64,000 nt of DNA from Halobacteriales archaeon QS_9_68_17 (GCA_003023565.1 PXSA01000018.1:23765-87764), one strand, 5' to 3'. Counted from the first letter of the stretch, positions 1-8,782 are shown. Program-made: numbers and translations. Notes: generated by a model from the sequence alone, not told the origin.

Positions 1-179
1 ATGAGCGCCGCGCCGACGAACGCGACGAGCGCCGGCAGCGGCGCGAACACGCCGTCCCGGGCGGCGAGCCCCGTCCCGACGATGACCGGCGCGGCGGCCG
101 CGGGCATCGTCTGGGGGCGCGCGGCCATCAGCCACGCCTTCGTCCGGGAGACGTCGGCGGCGTTGGCGACTTCCGTCAT
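1..179 (-). CDS. menA: MenA, 1,4-dihydroxy-2-naphthoate polyprenyltransferase (N-terminal part)
   Basis: Only the first 59 codons lie in the window; the rest runs off the left edge. The product begins with MTEVANAADVS and continues with WLMAARPQTMPAAAAPVIVG, the start of the first membrane segment of MenA/UbiA-type prenyltransferases. This enzyme attaches the polyprenyl tail to 1,4-dihydroxy-2-naphthoate in the membrane. The ATG at 179 is the first good start. It follows menB on the same strand after about 220 bp, fitting a menaquinone cluster. The aspartate-rich catalytic motifs lie outside the window, so the call rests on the N-terminus and context. Confidence 0.85.
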   Translation of the reverse strand, partial: MTEVANAADVSRTKAWLMAARPQTMPAAAAPVIVGTGLAARDGVFAPLPALVAFVGAAL

Positions 180-358
180 TGTCGGGCGTTAGGAGAGGCG
201 GGCCATAGCGTCTGCGGTTGGCGGAGGACGATAGGGGCGACGTGCGGGCGTCGCGGCGGCGGTTTCGAGAGAAAGCGTCCGCGAGCGAAGCGAGCGGTTT
301 CCCGGGCGTGACCGCAGGGAGCGCCCGGAATTTTTTGATCGACATTTTTTGGCCGAGT

Positions 359-375
359 GGTCGCCGAAGGCGACC
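359..375. repeat. GAA-loop hairpin between menA and menB
   Basis: Perfect inverted repeat with 7-bp arms ggtcgcc/ggcgacc and a GAA loop, in the 224-bp gap between menB and menA. The gap also holds two T-rich runs (331-336, 344-350) and a gcgagcgaagcgagc motif near 282-296. It could act as a terminator or processing site, but the loop matches the GNA hairpin family found elsewhere in this window. Confidence 0.7.
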
Positions 376-403
376 CCGAGGCGAAAAAAGGTCGTCGGTC
401 GTT

Positions 404-1387
404 TTAGTAGTGCCAGGGGTAGTCGTCGAAGTCCGGCTCGCGGTCCTCGACGAAGGCGTCGCGGCCCTCCTGTGCCTCGTCGGTCATGTAGCCGAGGCGG
501 GTGGCCTCGCCCGCGAACACCTGCTGGCCGACCATGCCGTCGTCGGTCGCGTTGAAGCCGTACTTCAGCATGCGGACGGCGGTAGGGCTCTTGCCGGTTA
601 TCTCGTCGGCCCACGCGAGCGCCACGTCCTCCAGTTCGTCGTGGGGGACCGCCTCGTTGACCATGCCCATGTCGGCGGCCTCCTCGGCGTCGTAGTTCTT
701 TCCGAGGAAGAACACCTCGCGGGCCTTCTTCTGGCCGACCTGCTTGGCGAGATAGGCGGAGCCGAACCCGGCGTCGTAGCTGGCGACGTCGGGGTCGGTC
801 TGTTTGAAGACGGCGTGGTCCTCGCTGGCGAGCGTCAGGTCGCAGACGACGTGGAGGCTGTGGCCGCCGCCGACGGCCCAGCCCGGAACCACGGCGACGA
901 CCGGTTTCGGCATGAAGCGGATCCGGCGCTGCACTTCGAGGATGTGGAGGCGGCCCGTCTCCGAGGCCCGCTCCCCGTCGCCCTCCTCTCGCGGGCTGCG
1001 AGACGGCTTTACCGTCTCGTTCGAGGCGGTTCCACCGCCTCCCTGCCCGCTCGAACTGCCCGAGGAGCGTAGCTCCTCGCGGTACTGATAGCCGTCCTCC
1101 CCGCGGATGGTCTGGTCGCCGCCGGCGCAGAAGGCCCACCCGCCGTCCTTCGGCGAGGGGCCGTTGCCGGTCAGCAGGACACAGCCCACGTCCGTCTGGC
1201 GCTTCGCGTGGTCAAGCGCGCGGGAGAGTTCGTCGACGGTGCCCGGCCGGAAGGCGTTGCGGACCTCGGGCCGGTCGAAGGCGATGCGGACCGCCCCGAC
1301 GTCGTCGGCCCGGTGGTAGGTGATGTCCTCGAAGTCGAGGGCGTCGACCCGCTCCCAGCGCTTTTCGTCGATGAGTTCCGAGACCAT
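404..1387 (-). CDS. menB: MenB, 1,4-dihydroxy-2-naphthoyl-CoA synthase with a hairpin-derived insertion
   Basis: Crotonase-fold enzyme that cyclises o-succinylbenzoyl-CoA to 1,4-dihydroxy-2-naphthoyl-CoA in menaquinone synthesis. Visible signatures are the oxyanion-hole segments WAFCAGGDQ and GWAVGGGHSLH, the DVASYDAGFGSAY stretch and the MenB-type tail ending FDDYPWHY. The ATG at 1387 (MVSELIDEKRW) is chosen because codons upstream of it read as non-coding. The protein is about 327 residues, longer than E. coli MenB (285). Residues about 104-145 are a Ser/Gly/Glu/Arg-rich low-complexity insert that replaces or extends the loop after GYQYREE and precedes LHILEVQRR. In other MenBs this loop is flexible and closes over the substrate. 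The inserted DNA consists largely of three hairpins (999-1079). The frame is open, so the gene is probably functional. Confidence 0.95.
   Translation of the reverse strand: MVSELIDEKRWERVDALDFEDITYHRADDVGAVRIAFDRPEVRNAFRPGTVDELSRALDHAKRQTDVGCVLLTGNGPSPKDGGWAFCAGGDQTIRGEDGYQYREELRSSGSSSGQGGGGTASNETVKPSRSPREEGDGERASETGRLHILEVQRRIRFMPKPVVAVVPGWAVGGGHSLHVVCDLTLASEDHAVFKQTDPDVASYDAGFGSAYLAKQVGQKKAREVFFLGKNYDAEEAADMGMVNEAVPHDELEDVALAWADEITGKSPTAVRMLKYGFNATDDGMVGQQVFAGEATRLGYMTDEAQEGRDAFVEDREPDFDDYPWHY
999..1079. repeat. Three consecutive hairpins inside menB
   Basis: Three perfect inverted repeats lie end to end inside the coding frame. The first, 999-1019, has 8-bp arms cgagacgg/ccgtctcg. The second, 1023-1041, has arms gaggcggt/accgcctc and loop tcc (GGA on the minus strand). 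The third, 1061-1079, has arms cgaggagc/gctcctcg and loop GTA. Two of the three therefore have a GNA loop on one strand. They encode the low-complexity insert of MenB and look like an inserted small palindromic element kept in frame. Confidence 0.8.
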
Positions 1388-1490
1388 CGTTGCCGGCACT
1401 GCGGCCGGGAGGAGGAAATAGGTTCCCGTCCGTCGCCCCGTGACGCTTTTGTCACTGTGCCGATAACGGCCGCGGTAAGCGGTCCCCCGC

Positions 1491-2408
1491 ATGGCAGACA
1501 CGTACTACGACGTCCTCGGCGTCCCCCCCGACGCCGACCAGGAAGCCGTTCAGTCGGCCTACCGCGAGAAAGTGAAAGAGACGCATCCCGACGTGTGCGC
1601 CGACCCGGACGCCGGCGAGCGGTTCAAGCGGGTCACCCGCGCCGAGAAGGTGCTGGGCGACGAGGACGAGCGCGCGACGTACGACCGACTGGGCCACGAG
1701 GCGTACGTCGACCGCGTGAGCGGCCGGAACGCCGCCGGTTCGGAGCGGTCGCCGTGGACCACGGACGAGCGCCGGGACCCGAGCGGGGCCGCACGACAGC
1801 ACGCCGCTGGCGGCGCGACGGGCGGCGGACGCACGACGACCGGTCGCACGGGGACCGACGAGTGGGGAAGCGACGGCGCGTGGGGCAGCGGCGCCGTGGA
1901 CTGGGGCGGCGACGGCGGGTGGAGCCGGAGCGACGAGCGAGAGAGGGGTGCGGAGCAGGGCGGCACCGGTCGCTCCCGCGCCCAGCGGCGACAGGAGTCC
2001 TACCGCGAACGGGACGGCGGGGAGGAGACGGGGTACGCGGTCCACGACTGGGGCGACGAGGACGTCGACGGCGGCCGCGACGCCGGCGTTCCGCTGACGC
2101 AGGAACACCTCGTGTTCCTCGCTGGGATGGTGTTTCTCTACCCCGTCCTCGCGTTCTTCTCGGTGACGCCGGCGTTCCCGCTGGCCCTTCGCCTCGTCGT
2201 CGGAGCCTGCACGTTACTCATCACCGGCTACCTGCTGACGATCCCGCCGATCGGAACGGCGGTCTTCGGCGTCTGGAGCGTGCTGTCGCCGGCGGCCGTC
2301 CTCCTGCTCCCCGTCGATCCGTTCTCGCTCCCGGCGCTGTTCGCGCTCGGCGTCTGCTGGGTGCCGTTCGGCTACTCGCTCGTCGTGGCGCGCGCGCTGC
2401 GGCGGTAG
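1491..2408 (+). CDS. Membrane-anchored J-domain protein
   Basis: 305 residues. Residues 4-65 form a J-domain with the HPD motif at 32-34 (THPDVC), which in this family stimulates the ATPase of DnaK/Hsp70. Residues about 80-190 are a Gly/Ser/Arg/Trp-rich low-complexity linker with repeated WG and GG patterns. Residues about 200-305 contain three or four hydrophobic segments, so the J-domain should be tethered to the cytoplasmic face of the membrane. It is not a canonical DnaJ: the zinc-finger and substrate-binding domains are absent. It lies head-to-head with menB and convergent to menD inside the menaquinone cluster; no functional link is evident from the sequence. Confidence 0.85.
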   Translation: MADTYYDVLGVPPDADQEAVQSAYREKVKETHPDVCADPDAGERFKRVTRAEKVLGDEDERATYDRLGHEAYVDRVSGRNAAGSERSPWTTDERRDPSGAARQHAAGGATGGGRTTTGRTGTDEWGSDGAWGSGAVDWGGDGGWSRSDERERGAEQGGTGRSRAQRRQESYRERDGGEETGYAVHDWGDEDVDGGRDAGVPLTQEHLVFLAGMVFLYPVLAFFSVTPAFPLALRLVVGACTLLITGYLLTIPPIGTAVFGVWSVLSPAAVLLLPVDPFSLPALFALGVCWVPFGYSLVVARALRR

Positions 2409-2427
2409 CGGGGCGGTCCCCCGCGCC

Positions 2428-4065
2428 TCAGTCCGAGAGCGCGTCGGCGACTGCCTCCCCGACCGCCTCGCGCTCTCGGTGGCTCCGCTCGGCGTCGAAC
2501 GGCACCTCGACCACCTGCGTCCCGTCGCTCGACAGGGAGGCGCGGTACGTCTCGCGGAACGCCTCCCGGTCCCGGACGCGCGCGAACTCCAGGCCGTAGA
2601 GGTCGGCCGCGGGCGCGAAGTCGAGGCCGTGAGGGGTCTTGAACTGCTCCGTGAACGGCGGGTCGAAGTCCTCGACGGGGAGCATGTGGAAGATGCCGCC
2701 GCCGTCGTTGTTGATCACGACGACGGTCGCGTCGATGCCGCACCGGCCGACCGCCAGCAGGCCGTTCATGTCGTGGTAGAACGCGAGGTCGCCCGTGACG
2801 AGGACGAGCGGGTCGTCCGTCGCGCTCCCCGCGCCGAGCGCGGTGCTGACGATGCCGTCGATGCCGCTCGCGCCGCGGTTGCCGAGTACCGCGAGATCCG
2901 CGGCCCGCGGCGCGCCGAAGCGGTCGAGGTCGCGGACGGGCATGCTGTTCGAGACGAACAGCGTCGCGGGGTCCGGGGCGTCCTCGACGACGGTCGCGAG
3001 CACGTCGCCCTCGAACCGCCGCTCGCCGCGGGCCTCGGCCACGCGCTCCCAGTAACGGTCCTCCGCGTCCTCGAACCGGTCCCGCCAAGCGAGGTCGACC
3101 GGCGAGTCGACCCGGTCGGCGAGGCGGCCGAGCAGGCGCTCCGGGTCCGCCACCACCAGGTCCGAGGCGACGAACTCGGCCTCGCGCCACCCGCCCGCCG
3201 GGTCGACGACCAGTTGCCGCGCGTCGGTCCGGGCGAGGTACTTCCGGAGGGGCTTCGAGGTGGGCGACGCGCCGAACCGGACGACCAGACCGGGGGCCGG
3301 CCAGTCGGCGGTCACCCGTTCGGTCAGAAACGCGTCGTAGCCGCCAACGACCGGCGCGGCGGCGACGTGCGGACCGTACCGGACGCCCGACAGCGGGTCC
3401 GCGAGGACGGGGAACCCCGTCGCCTCCGCGAAGTCGGCGACGACCGTCGGCGTCCCGGCCGTCGTCCGGACGTGCGGACTGTCGGCCGCGCTCGTGCCGC
3501 GCTTCTCGTCCTCGGTCCCTTCCGGCGGTTCCAGCCGCTTGCGGAAGGGGCAGTTGAGGTGGACCGGGCCGGCGGGCGCGCCCGTCGCCTCGGTGAGCGC
3601 CCGCGCCGCCGTCGTCCGGAGCGAGCGCAGGGTCCGCCCCTCGGCGCGCGGTTCGGGCAGGGCCGCGTACCACCGGACGGCGTCGCCGTACAGCTTCTCC
3701 TGGTCGACGGTCTGGTTGGCTCCGCTGTCGCGCAGTTCCGGCGGCCGGTCCGCGGTCAGCAGGAGGAGCGGCACCCGCGCCTGCGACGCCTCGATGACGG
3801 CGGGATGGAAGTTCGCGGCGGCCGTGCCGGAGGTACAGACCAGCGGCGTCACCTCGCCGGTGCGCCGGGCGCGGCCGAGCGCGAAGTACGCCGCCGAGCG
3901 TTCGTCGAGATGGGAGTACACCGTCACGTCCTCGTTGCGCGCGAACGCCATCGTCAGCGGCGTCGACCGACTGCCCGGGGAGACACAGACCGCGCCCACC
4001 CCGGCGGCGGCGAGTTCCGCGACGAGCGCGTCGGCCCACGCCTCGTTGTGTGCTGCGGCGTCCAT
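2428..4065 (-). CDS. menD: MenD, SEPHCHC synthase
   Basis: Thiamine-diphosphate enzyme that joins 2-oxoglutarate to isochorismate to give 2-succinyl-5-enolpyruvyl-6-hydroxy-3-cyclohexene-1-carboxylate. The 545-residue length is normal. The N-terminal half has VSPGSRSTPLTMAF and HLDERSAAYFALG, the latter holding the conserved ThDP-activating Glu. The C-terminal half has VTGDLAFYHDMNGLL and VINNDGGGIFHMLP, the ThDP/Mg-binding region. The ATG at 4065 overlaps the menF stop by one base (TGATG), so the two are translationally coupled. The frame stays open upstream only as a shadow of menF. Confidence 0.96.
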   Translation of the reverse strand: MDAAAHNEAWADALVAELAAAGVGAVCVSPGSRSTPLTMAFARNEDVTVYSHLDERSAAYFALGRARRTGEVTPLVCTSGTAAANFHPAVIEASQARVPLLLLTADRPPELRDSGANQTVDQEKLYGDAVRWYAALPEPRAEGRTLRSLRTTAARALTEATGAPAGPVHLNCPFRKRLEPPEGTEDEKRGTSAADSPHVRTTAGTPTVVADFAEATGFPVLADPLSGVRYGPHVAAAPVVGGYDAFLTERVTADWPAPGLVVRFGASPTSKPLRKYLARTDARQLVVDPAGGWREAEFVASDLVVADPERLLGRLADRVDSPVDLAWRDRFEDAEDRYWERVAEARGERRFEGDVLATVVEDAPDPATLFVSNSMPVRDLDRFGAPRAADLAVLGNRGASGIDGIVSTALGAGSATDDPLVLVTGDLAFYHDMNGLLAVGRCGIDATVVVINNDGGGIFHMLPVEDFDPPFTEQFKTPHGLDFAPAADLYGLEFARVRDREAFRETYRASLSSDGTQVVEVPFDAERSHREREAVGEAVADALSD

Positions 4066-5414
4066 CACTCCAGCGTGTCGAGCATCGGTCGGTACTTCAA
4101 CTGGACCTCGTCCCACTCGCGGTCGGCGTCGCTGTCGGCGACGATGCCCGCCCCGGCGAACAGCGTCGCGTCGTTGCCGTTCGCCACCGCGGAGCGGATG
4201 GCGACCGTGAACGTCCCGTTGCCCGCCGCGTCGAACCAGCCGACCGGCGCGGCGTACCACCCGCGCTCGAACGTCTCCGTCTCGCGGATGGTCCGCCACG
4301 CGAGGTCCGGCGGGAGGCCGCCGACGGCCGGCGTGGGGTGGAGCGCTTCGACGAGGTCGAGGACGTGCTCGACGTCGACCAGTTCCGCTGAGATCGGCGT
4401 CCGGAGGTGCTGGACCGAATCGAGCTTTCGGACCGTCCGCTGTCCGGTGCGGACGGACGCCGCGAACGGCGAGAGCTGGTCGCGGACGGCGTCGACGACC
4501 AGTCGGTGCTCGTGGACGTCCTTCTCGCTCCCTAAGAGGTCGCGGGCGAGCCACTCGTCCTCCTCGGGGGTGTCGCCCCGGCCGGTCGACCCGGCGAGCG
4601 CCTCCGTCTTCAGTTCGCGCCCGCTCAGCGAGACGAGGCGCTCCGGCGTCGCGCCGAAGAAGCTCCGCCCGCTCTCGTCGGGGTCGACCAGGAAGCGATA
4701 GCAGTCGGGGTACGTCGTCCGGAGTCGCGCCAGCGCGTCCGGCACCGAGAGCGACGAGTCGAGCGCCACGTCGAGCGCCTGCGCGAGCACGACTTTCTGC
4801 AGGCCGCCCTGCCCGATGCGTTCCAGCGCCGCGTCGATCTGGTCGCGCCACTCCGCTTTCGACGTCGTCGGGCGGCGTTCGGCGACGCCCGGGGGGTCGA
4901 CGGTCGGGCCGGGCGCGGGCAGTTCTCGGAGTTCGTCGACGAGCGCGTCGAGTCGGTCCTCGACGGCGTCGGGGTCGTCCGGGTCGACGGCGGTGACGGT
5001 CAGCCAGGCGTCCTCGCCGTCGCGGGCGACTTGCACGCGGGGCAGGAAGAAGTAGCCCGCGGGGAAGCCCTCCCAGCCGCCGTCGGGGTCGTGGTCGTCG
5101 TGGAACGCGAACCCGCCGAACAGCCGCGGGCGGGCGGGGGCCGGCGTCGCGCCGGCGTCGAAGGCGGCGAACAGGTCGTCGGCCGCGTTCCGCACGGCCG
5201 CGAATCTGTCGTCGATCCCGCGGTCCGCGACGAGGGTCGCGGCCGCCTCACAGCCCACGACGGTCGGCTCGTCGGGCGCGGTCCAGACGGCTCGCGGCGA
5301 GTCGAACGCCGACAGCACCGCTCGAAAAGAGACTGCGTCGATCGCGCGGCTCCGCGTCACGAGCGGCGTCTCGCCCGACCCCTCTCGCCACGAGCCGCTG
5401 CGCAGCGTCTCCAT
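4065..5414 (-). CDS. menF: MenF, isochorismate synthase
   Basis: Converts chorismate to isochorismate, the first committed step of menaquinone synthesis. The C-terminal chorismate-utilising domain is clear: GLQKVVLAQ with the catalytic Lys, FFGATPERLVSL, LKTEALAGSTGRG, HEHRLVVDAV, LHPTPAVGG and the terminal FAGAGIVADSD with the Mg-binding glutamate region. The start is taken at the ATG at 5414 (METLRSGSW); a TTG nine bases upstream is a weaker alternative. It is the first gene of the menF-menD pair. The poorly conserved N-terminal half (about 1-170) is typical of this family. Confidence 0.95.
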   Translation of the reverse strand: METLRSGSWREGSGETPLVTRSRAIDAVSFRAVLSAFDSPRAVWTAPDEPTVVGCEAAATLVADRGIDDRFAAVRNAADDLFAAFDAGATPAPARPRLFGGFAFHDDHDPDGGWEGFPAGYFFLPRVQVARDGEDAWLTVTAVDPDDPDAVEDRLDALVDELRELPAPGPTVDPPGVAERRPTTSKAEWRDQIDAALERIGQGGLQKVVLAQALDVALDSSLSVPDALARLRTTYPDCYRFLVDPDESGRSFFGATPERLVSLSGRELKTEALAGSTGRGDTPEEDEWLARDLLGSEKDVHEHRLVVDAVRDQLSPFAASVRTGQRTVRKLDSVQHLRTPISAELVDVEHVLDLVEALHPTPAVGGLPPDLAWRTIRETETFERGWYAAPVGWFDAAGNGTFTVAIRSAVANGNDATLFAGAGIVADSDADREWDEVQLKYRPMLDTLE

Positions 5415-5536
5415 TACGGTCAACTGAGGAGTGCGTCGCCTTCAGCCTGTCCCTCCCGGGTACGGACCGCCGTATCGTCTTCGAGGCGACCGCGACGGCA
5501 CGCGGTCGCACGGAGAAACGGCTACGGCGACCCGCG

Positions 5537-5935
5537 TTACTCCTTGCAGCAACCGCCGGCTTCCTCGCCGAAGTCGACGGCGAGCGGCTCCGAGATCGTC
5601 TCGTTGATCGCTTCGAGGCGGACGTCGAGTTCGTTCTGTGACTCCAGGTACTCGGCCATGACGGGGACCGAGTGAAGCTCCTGTTGCTTGCGCTGGACCT
5701 CCCGCAGGTCCTCCTGAGACGCGTCGCCGGTCTGGCGGGCGAGCATGAACTCCTGACGGACCTGCTCGAACTCCTCGATCTTCTCCTGGGCCTCGTCGGA
5801 CGCCTCGACGGCCGCCTTCGCCTCCTCGAACGCCTGGTACTCGGGCGTCTCGGCGATCGCCTCGCCGAGTTCGCGGCCGAGCGATTCGAGGTCCTCGTCG
5901 TCGGTTTCCGCCGCCGCGTCGGTTTCGATGCTCAT
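5537..5935 (-). CDS. YlbF/YmcA-family protein
   Basis: 132-residue, mostly helical protein rich in Glu and Gln. The heptad-like middle (ETPEYQAFEEAKAAVEASDEA, split here only in description) matches the YlbF/YmcA (DUF964) family. In Bacillus these proteins form a complex with YaaT that carries iron-sulfur clusters and affects mRNA processing and development. The C-terminus ends GGCCKE; a terminal Cys pair could be a metal or cluster ligand, which is inference. It is monocistronic, with no link to its neighbours. The role in archaea is not known to me. Confidence 0.8.
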   Translation of the reverse strand: MSIETDAAAETDDEDLESLGRELGEAIAETPEYQAFEEAKAAVEASDEAQEKIEEFEQVRQEFMLARQTGDASQEDLREVQRKQQELHSVPVMAEYLESQNELDVRLEAINETISEPLAVDFGEEAGGCCKE

Positions 5936-6162
5936 GCCCGAAACGTGGGATGCGATCCGCTTGAACCTGCCGGAACCGGCGGGCGATAGCCGCCGTCGCT
6001 GTCGCCGCGATTCGTCTCCCGACGGGACACTCGGCGTTCTCGAAAGCCGAGAGGTAGAGTACCACGGTACCTCGTGATCTGGTATCGTGTGTTCGAGAAA
6101 TTTGATGTCTCAGGGGTTATTAGAGGGGTTGTCCGCGGTCTTCTCCGCTGGAGGAGTGCAGA

Positions 6163-7146
6163 ATGAATATATACAAATTCAGGAACGTATGGGCGTTTAT
6201 CGCGCTCGCAGTCGTGTGGGGATCGTCGTTTATCGCGATCAAAGACGGGCTGAACTCGCTGCCGCCGGTGCTGTTCGCCGCGCTACGGTACGACATCGCG
6301 GGGCTGGTGGTGTTAGCGTACGCCGCGCACGCGGTCGAGAGGTGGATGCCGCGGACGCGCGACGAGTGGCGGCTGATCGGCGTGGGCGGCACGCTGATGA
6401 TCGGCGTCCACTTCGCGCTGCTGTTCACGGGTCAGCAGTACGTCAGCAGCGCCATCGGGGCGATCATGCTCTCGACCACGCCGGTCGTGACGCCGCTTTT
6501 CGCCTACCTGCTGCTCGCCGACGAGACGCTCTCGCTCTCCGGCACCGTCGGCGTCGTCCTCGGACTGGTCGGCGTCGCGGTCATCGCGCAGCCGTCGCCG
6601 TCGTCCGTCGACGGTCAGCCGGTCGGCGTCGGCCTCCTCTTCCTCTCGGCGGCGAGTTTCGCCCTCGGGTCCGTGCTGACGCGGCGGTTCGACGTGGGTC
6701 TGTCCACCGTCCCGATGCAGGCGTGGATGATGGTCGTCGGATCCGTCATCCTGCATCTGATCAGCTTCGGGACGGGCGAGTCGCCAGCCGACGCGACGTG
6801 GGGACCGACGGTCGTCCTCGCGGTGCTGTACCTGGCGGTCGTGGCCGGCGCGGGCGGGTTCCTGCTCTACTTCTACCTGCTGGAGCGGGTCGGGCCGAAC
6901 GAGGCCAGTCTCGTGAACTACGCCACGCCGGCGGTCGCCGCCGTCGCGGGGTGGCTGGCGCTCGGCGAACGGATCACCGCGACGACGGTGCTTGGCTTCG
7001 GCGTCATCGTCGTCGGGTTCACCCTGCTGAAGCTGGAGGCGATCACCGGGTTCGTCGCGCGCGACGCGGCGGCCGACCGCGACGCGTCGGGCGGCGCGGG
7101 CACGGTCGTGGTCGACGGCAACGTCTATCTCAAAGACGCCGAGTGA
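6163..7146 (+). CDS. EamA/DMT-family transporter
   Basis: 327-residue membrane protein with about ten hydrophobic segments in two EamA repeats. The first repeat begins WAFIALAVVWGSSFIAIKDG and includes ALRYDIAGLVVL. The second includes AASFALGSVLTRR and ASLVNYATPAVAAVAGWLALGE. Members of this family export metabolites or take up small solutes; the substrate cannot be read from sequence. A close but broken homologue lies at 27681-28596. The start ATG at 6163 follows an A/T-rich stretch that may serve as the promoter. Confidence 0.9.
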   Translation: MNIYKFRNVWAFIALAVVWGSSFIAIKDGLNSLPPVLFAALRYDIAGLVVLAYAAHAVERWMPRTRDEWRLIGVGGTLMIGVHFALLFTGQQYVSSAIGAIMLSTTPVVTPLFAYLLLADETLSLSGTVGVVLGLVGVAVIAQPSPSSVDGQPVGVGLLFLSAASFALGSVLTRRFDVGLSTVPMQAWMMVVGSVILHLISFGTGESPADATWGPTVVLAVLYLAVVAGAGGFLLYFYLLERVGPNEASLVNYATPAVAAVAGWLALGERITATTVLGFGVIVVGFTLLKLEAITGFVARDAAADRDASGGAGTVVVDGNVYLKDAE

Positions 7147-7210
7147 CACCGCTCGCCACCCGGTCCCGGAAGCGTCGCCGTTAAACGGCCCGGGTGGCTA
7201 ACGAGTGCTA

Positions 7211-8248
7211 ATGAGCCAGCAGTCGGAGTTCTCCGAGGGCGACCTCCGGAACACGGGGATGAGCCTCAGGCACGACCGGGAGTGGGACTACGAACTGGAG
7301 CGGATCGTCGACGAGATAGGGGAGAAAGACGCCGAGAAGGTCGGTCTCCAGTTCCCCGAGGGGCTGAAGCGCCGCGGCCCGAAAGTCGCCGACGACATCC
7401 GCGAACTCGTCGACGACGATGTCACCGTCATGCTGTCGGGCCAGCCCTGTTACGGCGCGTGCGACCTCGACACCTATCTGATGAGGCGGACCGACGTGTT
7501 CGTCCACTTCGGTCACAGCCCGATGAAGGACACGGACAAGGTGATCTACGTCCCGCTGTTCTCGAACGTCGACGTCTTCCCCATCATGGAGGACGCGCTG
7601 GAGGAACTGCCGGGCGACGAGGTCGGCCTCGTCACCACCGCCCAGCACATGAACCAGTTCGAGGACATGAAGGCGTGGCTGGAGGAGCGCGGCTACGAGG
7701 TCCACACCCGCCGCGGCGACGACCGCCTCACCCACGAGGGACAGGTCCTCGGCTGTAACTACGCCTCCGCAGAAGTCGACGCCGACCAGGTGCTGTACGT
7801 CGGCGGCGGCAAGTTCCACCCGCTCGGCCTCGCGATGGAGCACCCCGACAAGAAGGTCGTCATCGGCGACCCCGTCAACAACGTCGTCACCGTCGCGGAC
7901 ACCGAGAAGTTCCTGAAACAGCGCTACGCATCGGTCCACAAGGCGATGGACGCCGAGACGTGGGGCGTCATCTTCTGCACGAAGATCGGTCAGGGCCGCT
8001 GGGAGCAGGCCCAGGAGGTCTTAGACGACAACGACGACGCCTACCTCATCACGATGGACGAGGTCACGCCGGACCGCCTGCGGAACTTCGACATGGACGC
8101 CTTCGTCAACACCGGCTGTCCCCGCATCACCACCGACGACGGCCCGCAGTTCCACAAGCCGATGCTCACGCCCGGCGAGTACGAGATCGCCGTCGGCAAC
8201 GAGCCGCTGGACGAGCTCTCGTTCGACACGTTCCACGGCACCTGGTAA
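7211..8248 (+). CDS. dph2: Dph2, diphthamide biosynthesis radical enzyme
   Basis: Transfers the 3-amino-3-carboxypropyl group of S-adenosylmethionine to a histidine of elongation factor 2, the first step of diphthamide synthesis. Archaeal Dph2 is a homodimer with a [4Fe-4S] cluster held by three cysteines, one per domain. Here GQPCYGACD (C80/C84), LGCNYAS (C182) and TGCPRITTDD (C303) supply them. The length of 345 residues is normal. The ATG at 7211 is preferred to a GTG six bases upstream. A TATA-like gttaaac lies about 25 nt upstream. Confidence 0.96.
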   Translation: MSQQSEFSEGDLRNTGMSLRHDREWDYELERIVDEIGEKDAEKVGLQFPEGLKRRGPKVADDIRELVDDDVTVMLSGQPCYGACDLDTYLMRRTDVFVHFGHSPMKDTDKVIYVPLFSNVDVFPIMEDALEELPGDEVGLVTTAQHMNQFEDMKAWLEERGYEVHTRRGDDRLTHEGQVLGCNYASAEVDADQVLYVGGGKFHPLGLAMEHPDKKVVIGDPVNNVVTVADTEKFLKQRYASVHKAMDAETWGVIFCTKIGQGRWEQAQEVLDDNDDAYLITMDEVTPDRLRNFDMDAFVNTGCPRITTDDGPQFHKPMLTPGEYEIAVGNEPLDELSFDTFHGTW

Positions 8249-8269
8249 GCGGTTCTCCCGGTCTCTCTA

Positions 8270-8611
8270 CTACTCGTCGTACTCCGCCGACAGCCAGACC
8301 TTCCGCTCGTAGCGCTCGGCCGGCAGGTCCAGCGCGTCCGCGAGAAAGGGGAGCGCCAGCTCGGCGCGAGCGGTGCCCGTCGCCCCGCCGAACTTCTCGA
8401 CCGACAGCACACCGTTGCGCCGGAGTTCGTCCCACGCGCGCCGCCAGTTCTTCCGGAAGACCAGGTCGGTCCGGTCGTTCTCGAAGACGACGGCCTCCCG
8501 CTTCGCGTCGTAGGCGAGTTCGCGTCGCCCGCCGCGGCCGAACGGGCGCACGAACCGCGCTTCCTCCGCGTGACGCGCGAGGTCCGGCCAGACATCCTCG
8601 AACTCAGTCAT
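8270..8611 (-). CDS. Conserved haloarchaeal protein of unknown function
   Basis: 113 residues with clear coding bias, starting MTEFEDVWPDL and ending WLSAEYDE. It is rich in Arg and aromatic residues (VFRKNWRRAWDELRRNG) and has no membrane segment or metal motif. It is convergent with dph2, 21 bp from its stop. I do not recognise a characterised family. Confidence 0.75.
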   Translation of the reverse strand: MTEFEDVWPDLARHAEEARFVRPFGRGGRRELAYDAKREAVVFENDRTDLVFRKNWRRAWDELRRNGVLSVEKFGGATGTARAELALPFLADALDLPAERYERKVWLSAEYDE

Positions 8612-8653
8612 GGGGATCGGTACGGCGAGACGACGCTTGAGTCTCGGGGACCG

Positions 8654-8746
8654 TCACGCCTCGTTCTCGAACACGAGGCAGTACGAGCGATCGAAGCCGT
8701 AGTTTTCCTCGCGGTGGCCGTACTCCGACGAGGGGTAGGTGTCCAT
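8654..8746 (-). CDS. 30-residue small protein
   Basis: A short reading frame of 30 codons, MDTYPSSEYGHREENYGFDR and ending CLVFENEA. Nearly every codon ends in G or C, as in true genes here, and the composition (four Tyr, many Glu) is not that of an antisense shadow. An A/T-rich TATA-like element (8771-8782) sits about 30 nt before the ATG, the spacing of a leaderless haloarchaeal transcript. It lies alone in the 411-bp gap between two larger genes. The function is unknown. Confidence 0.55.
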   Translation of the reverse strand: MDTYPSSEYGHREENYGFDRSYCLVFENEA

Positions 8747-8770
8747 GGTGGCAGGGGTACACGCCCGTGG

Positions 8771-8782
8771 CAAATACTTTAA
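8771..8782 (-). promoter_or_regulatory. TATA-like promoter element of the 30-residue ORF
   Basis: Minus-strand cttaaagtattt in an otherwise GC-rich gap, about 30 nt upstream of the ATG at 8746. This is the expected distance for a leaderless start. Confidence 0.45.
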
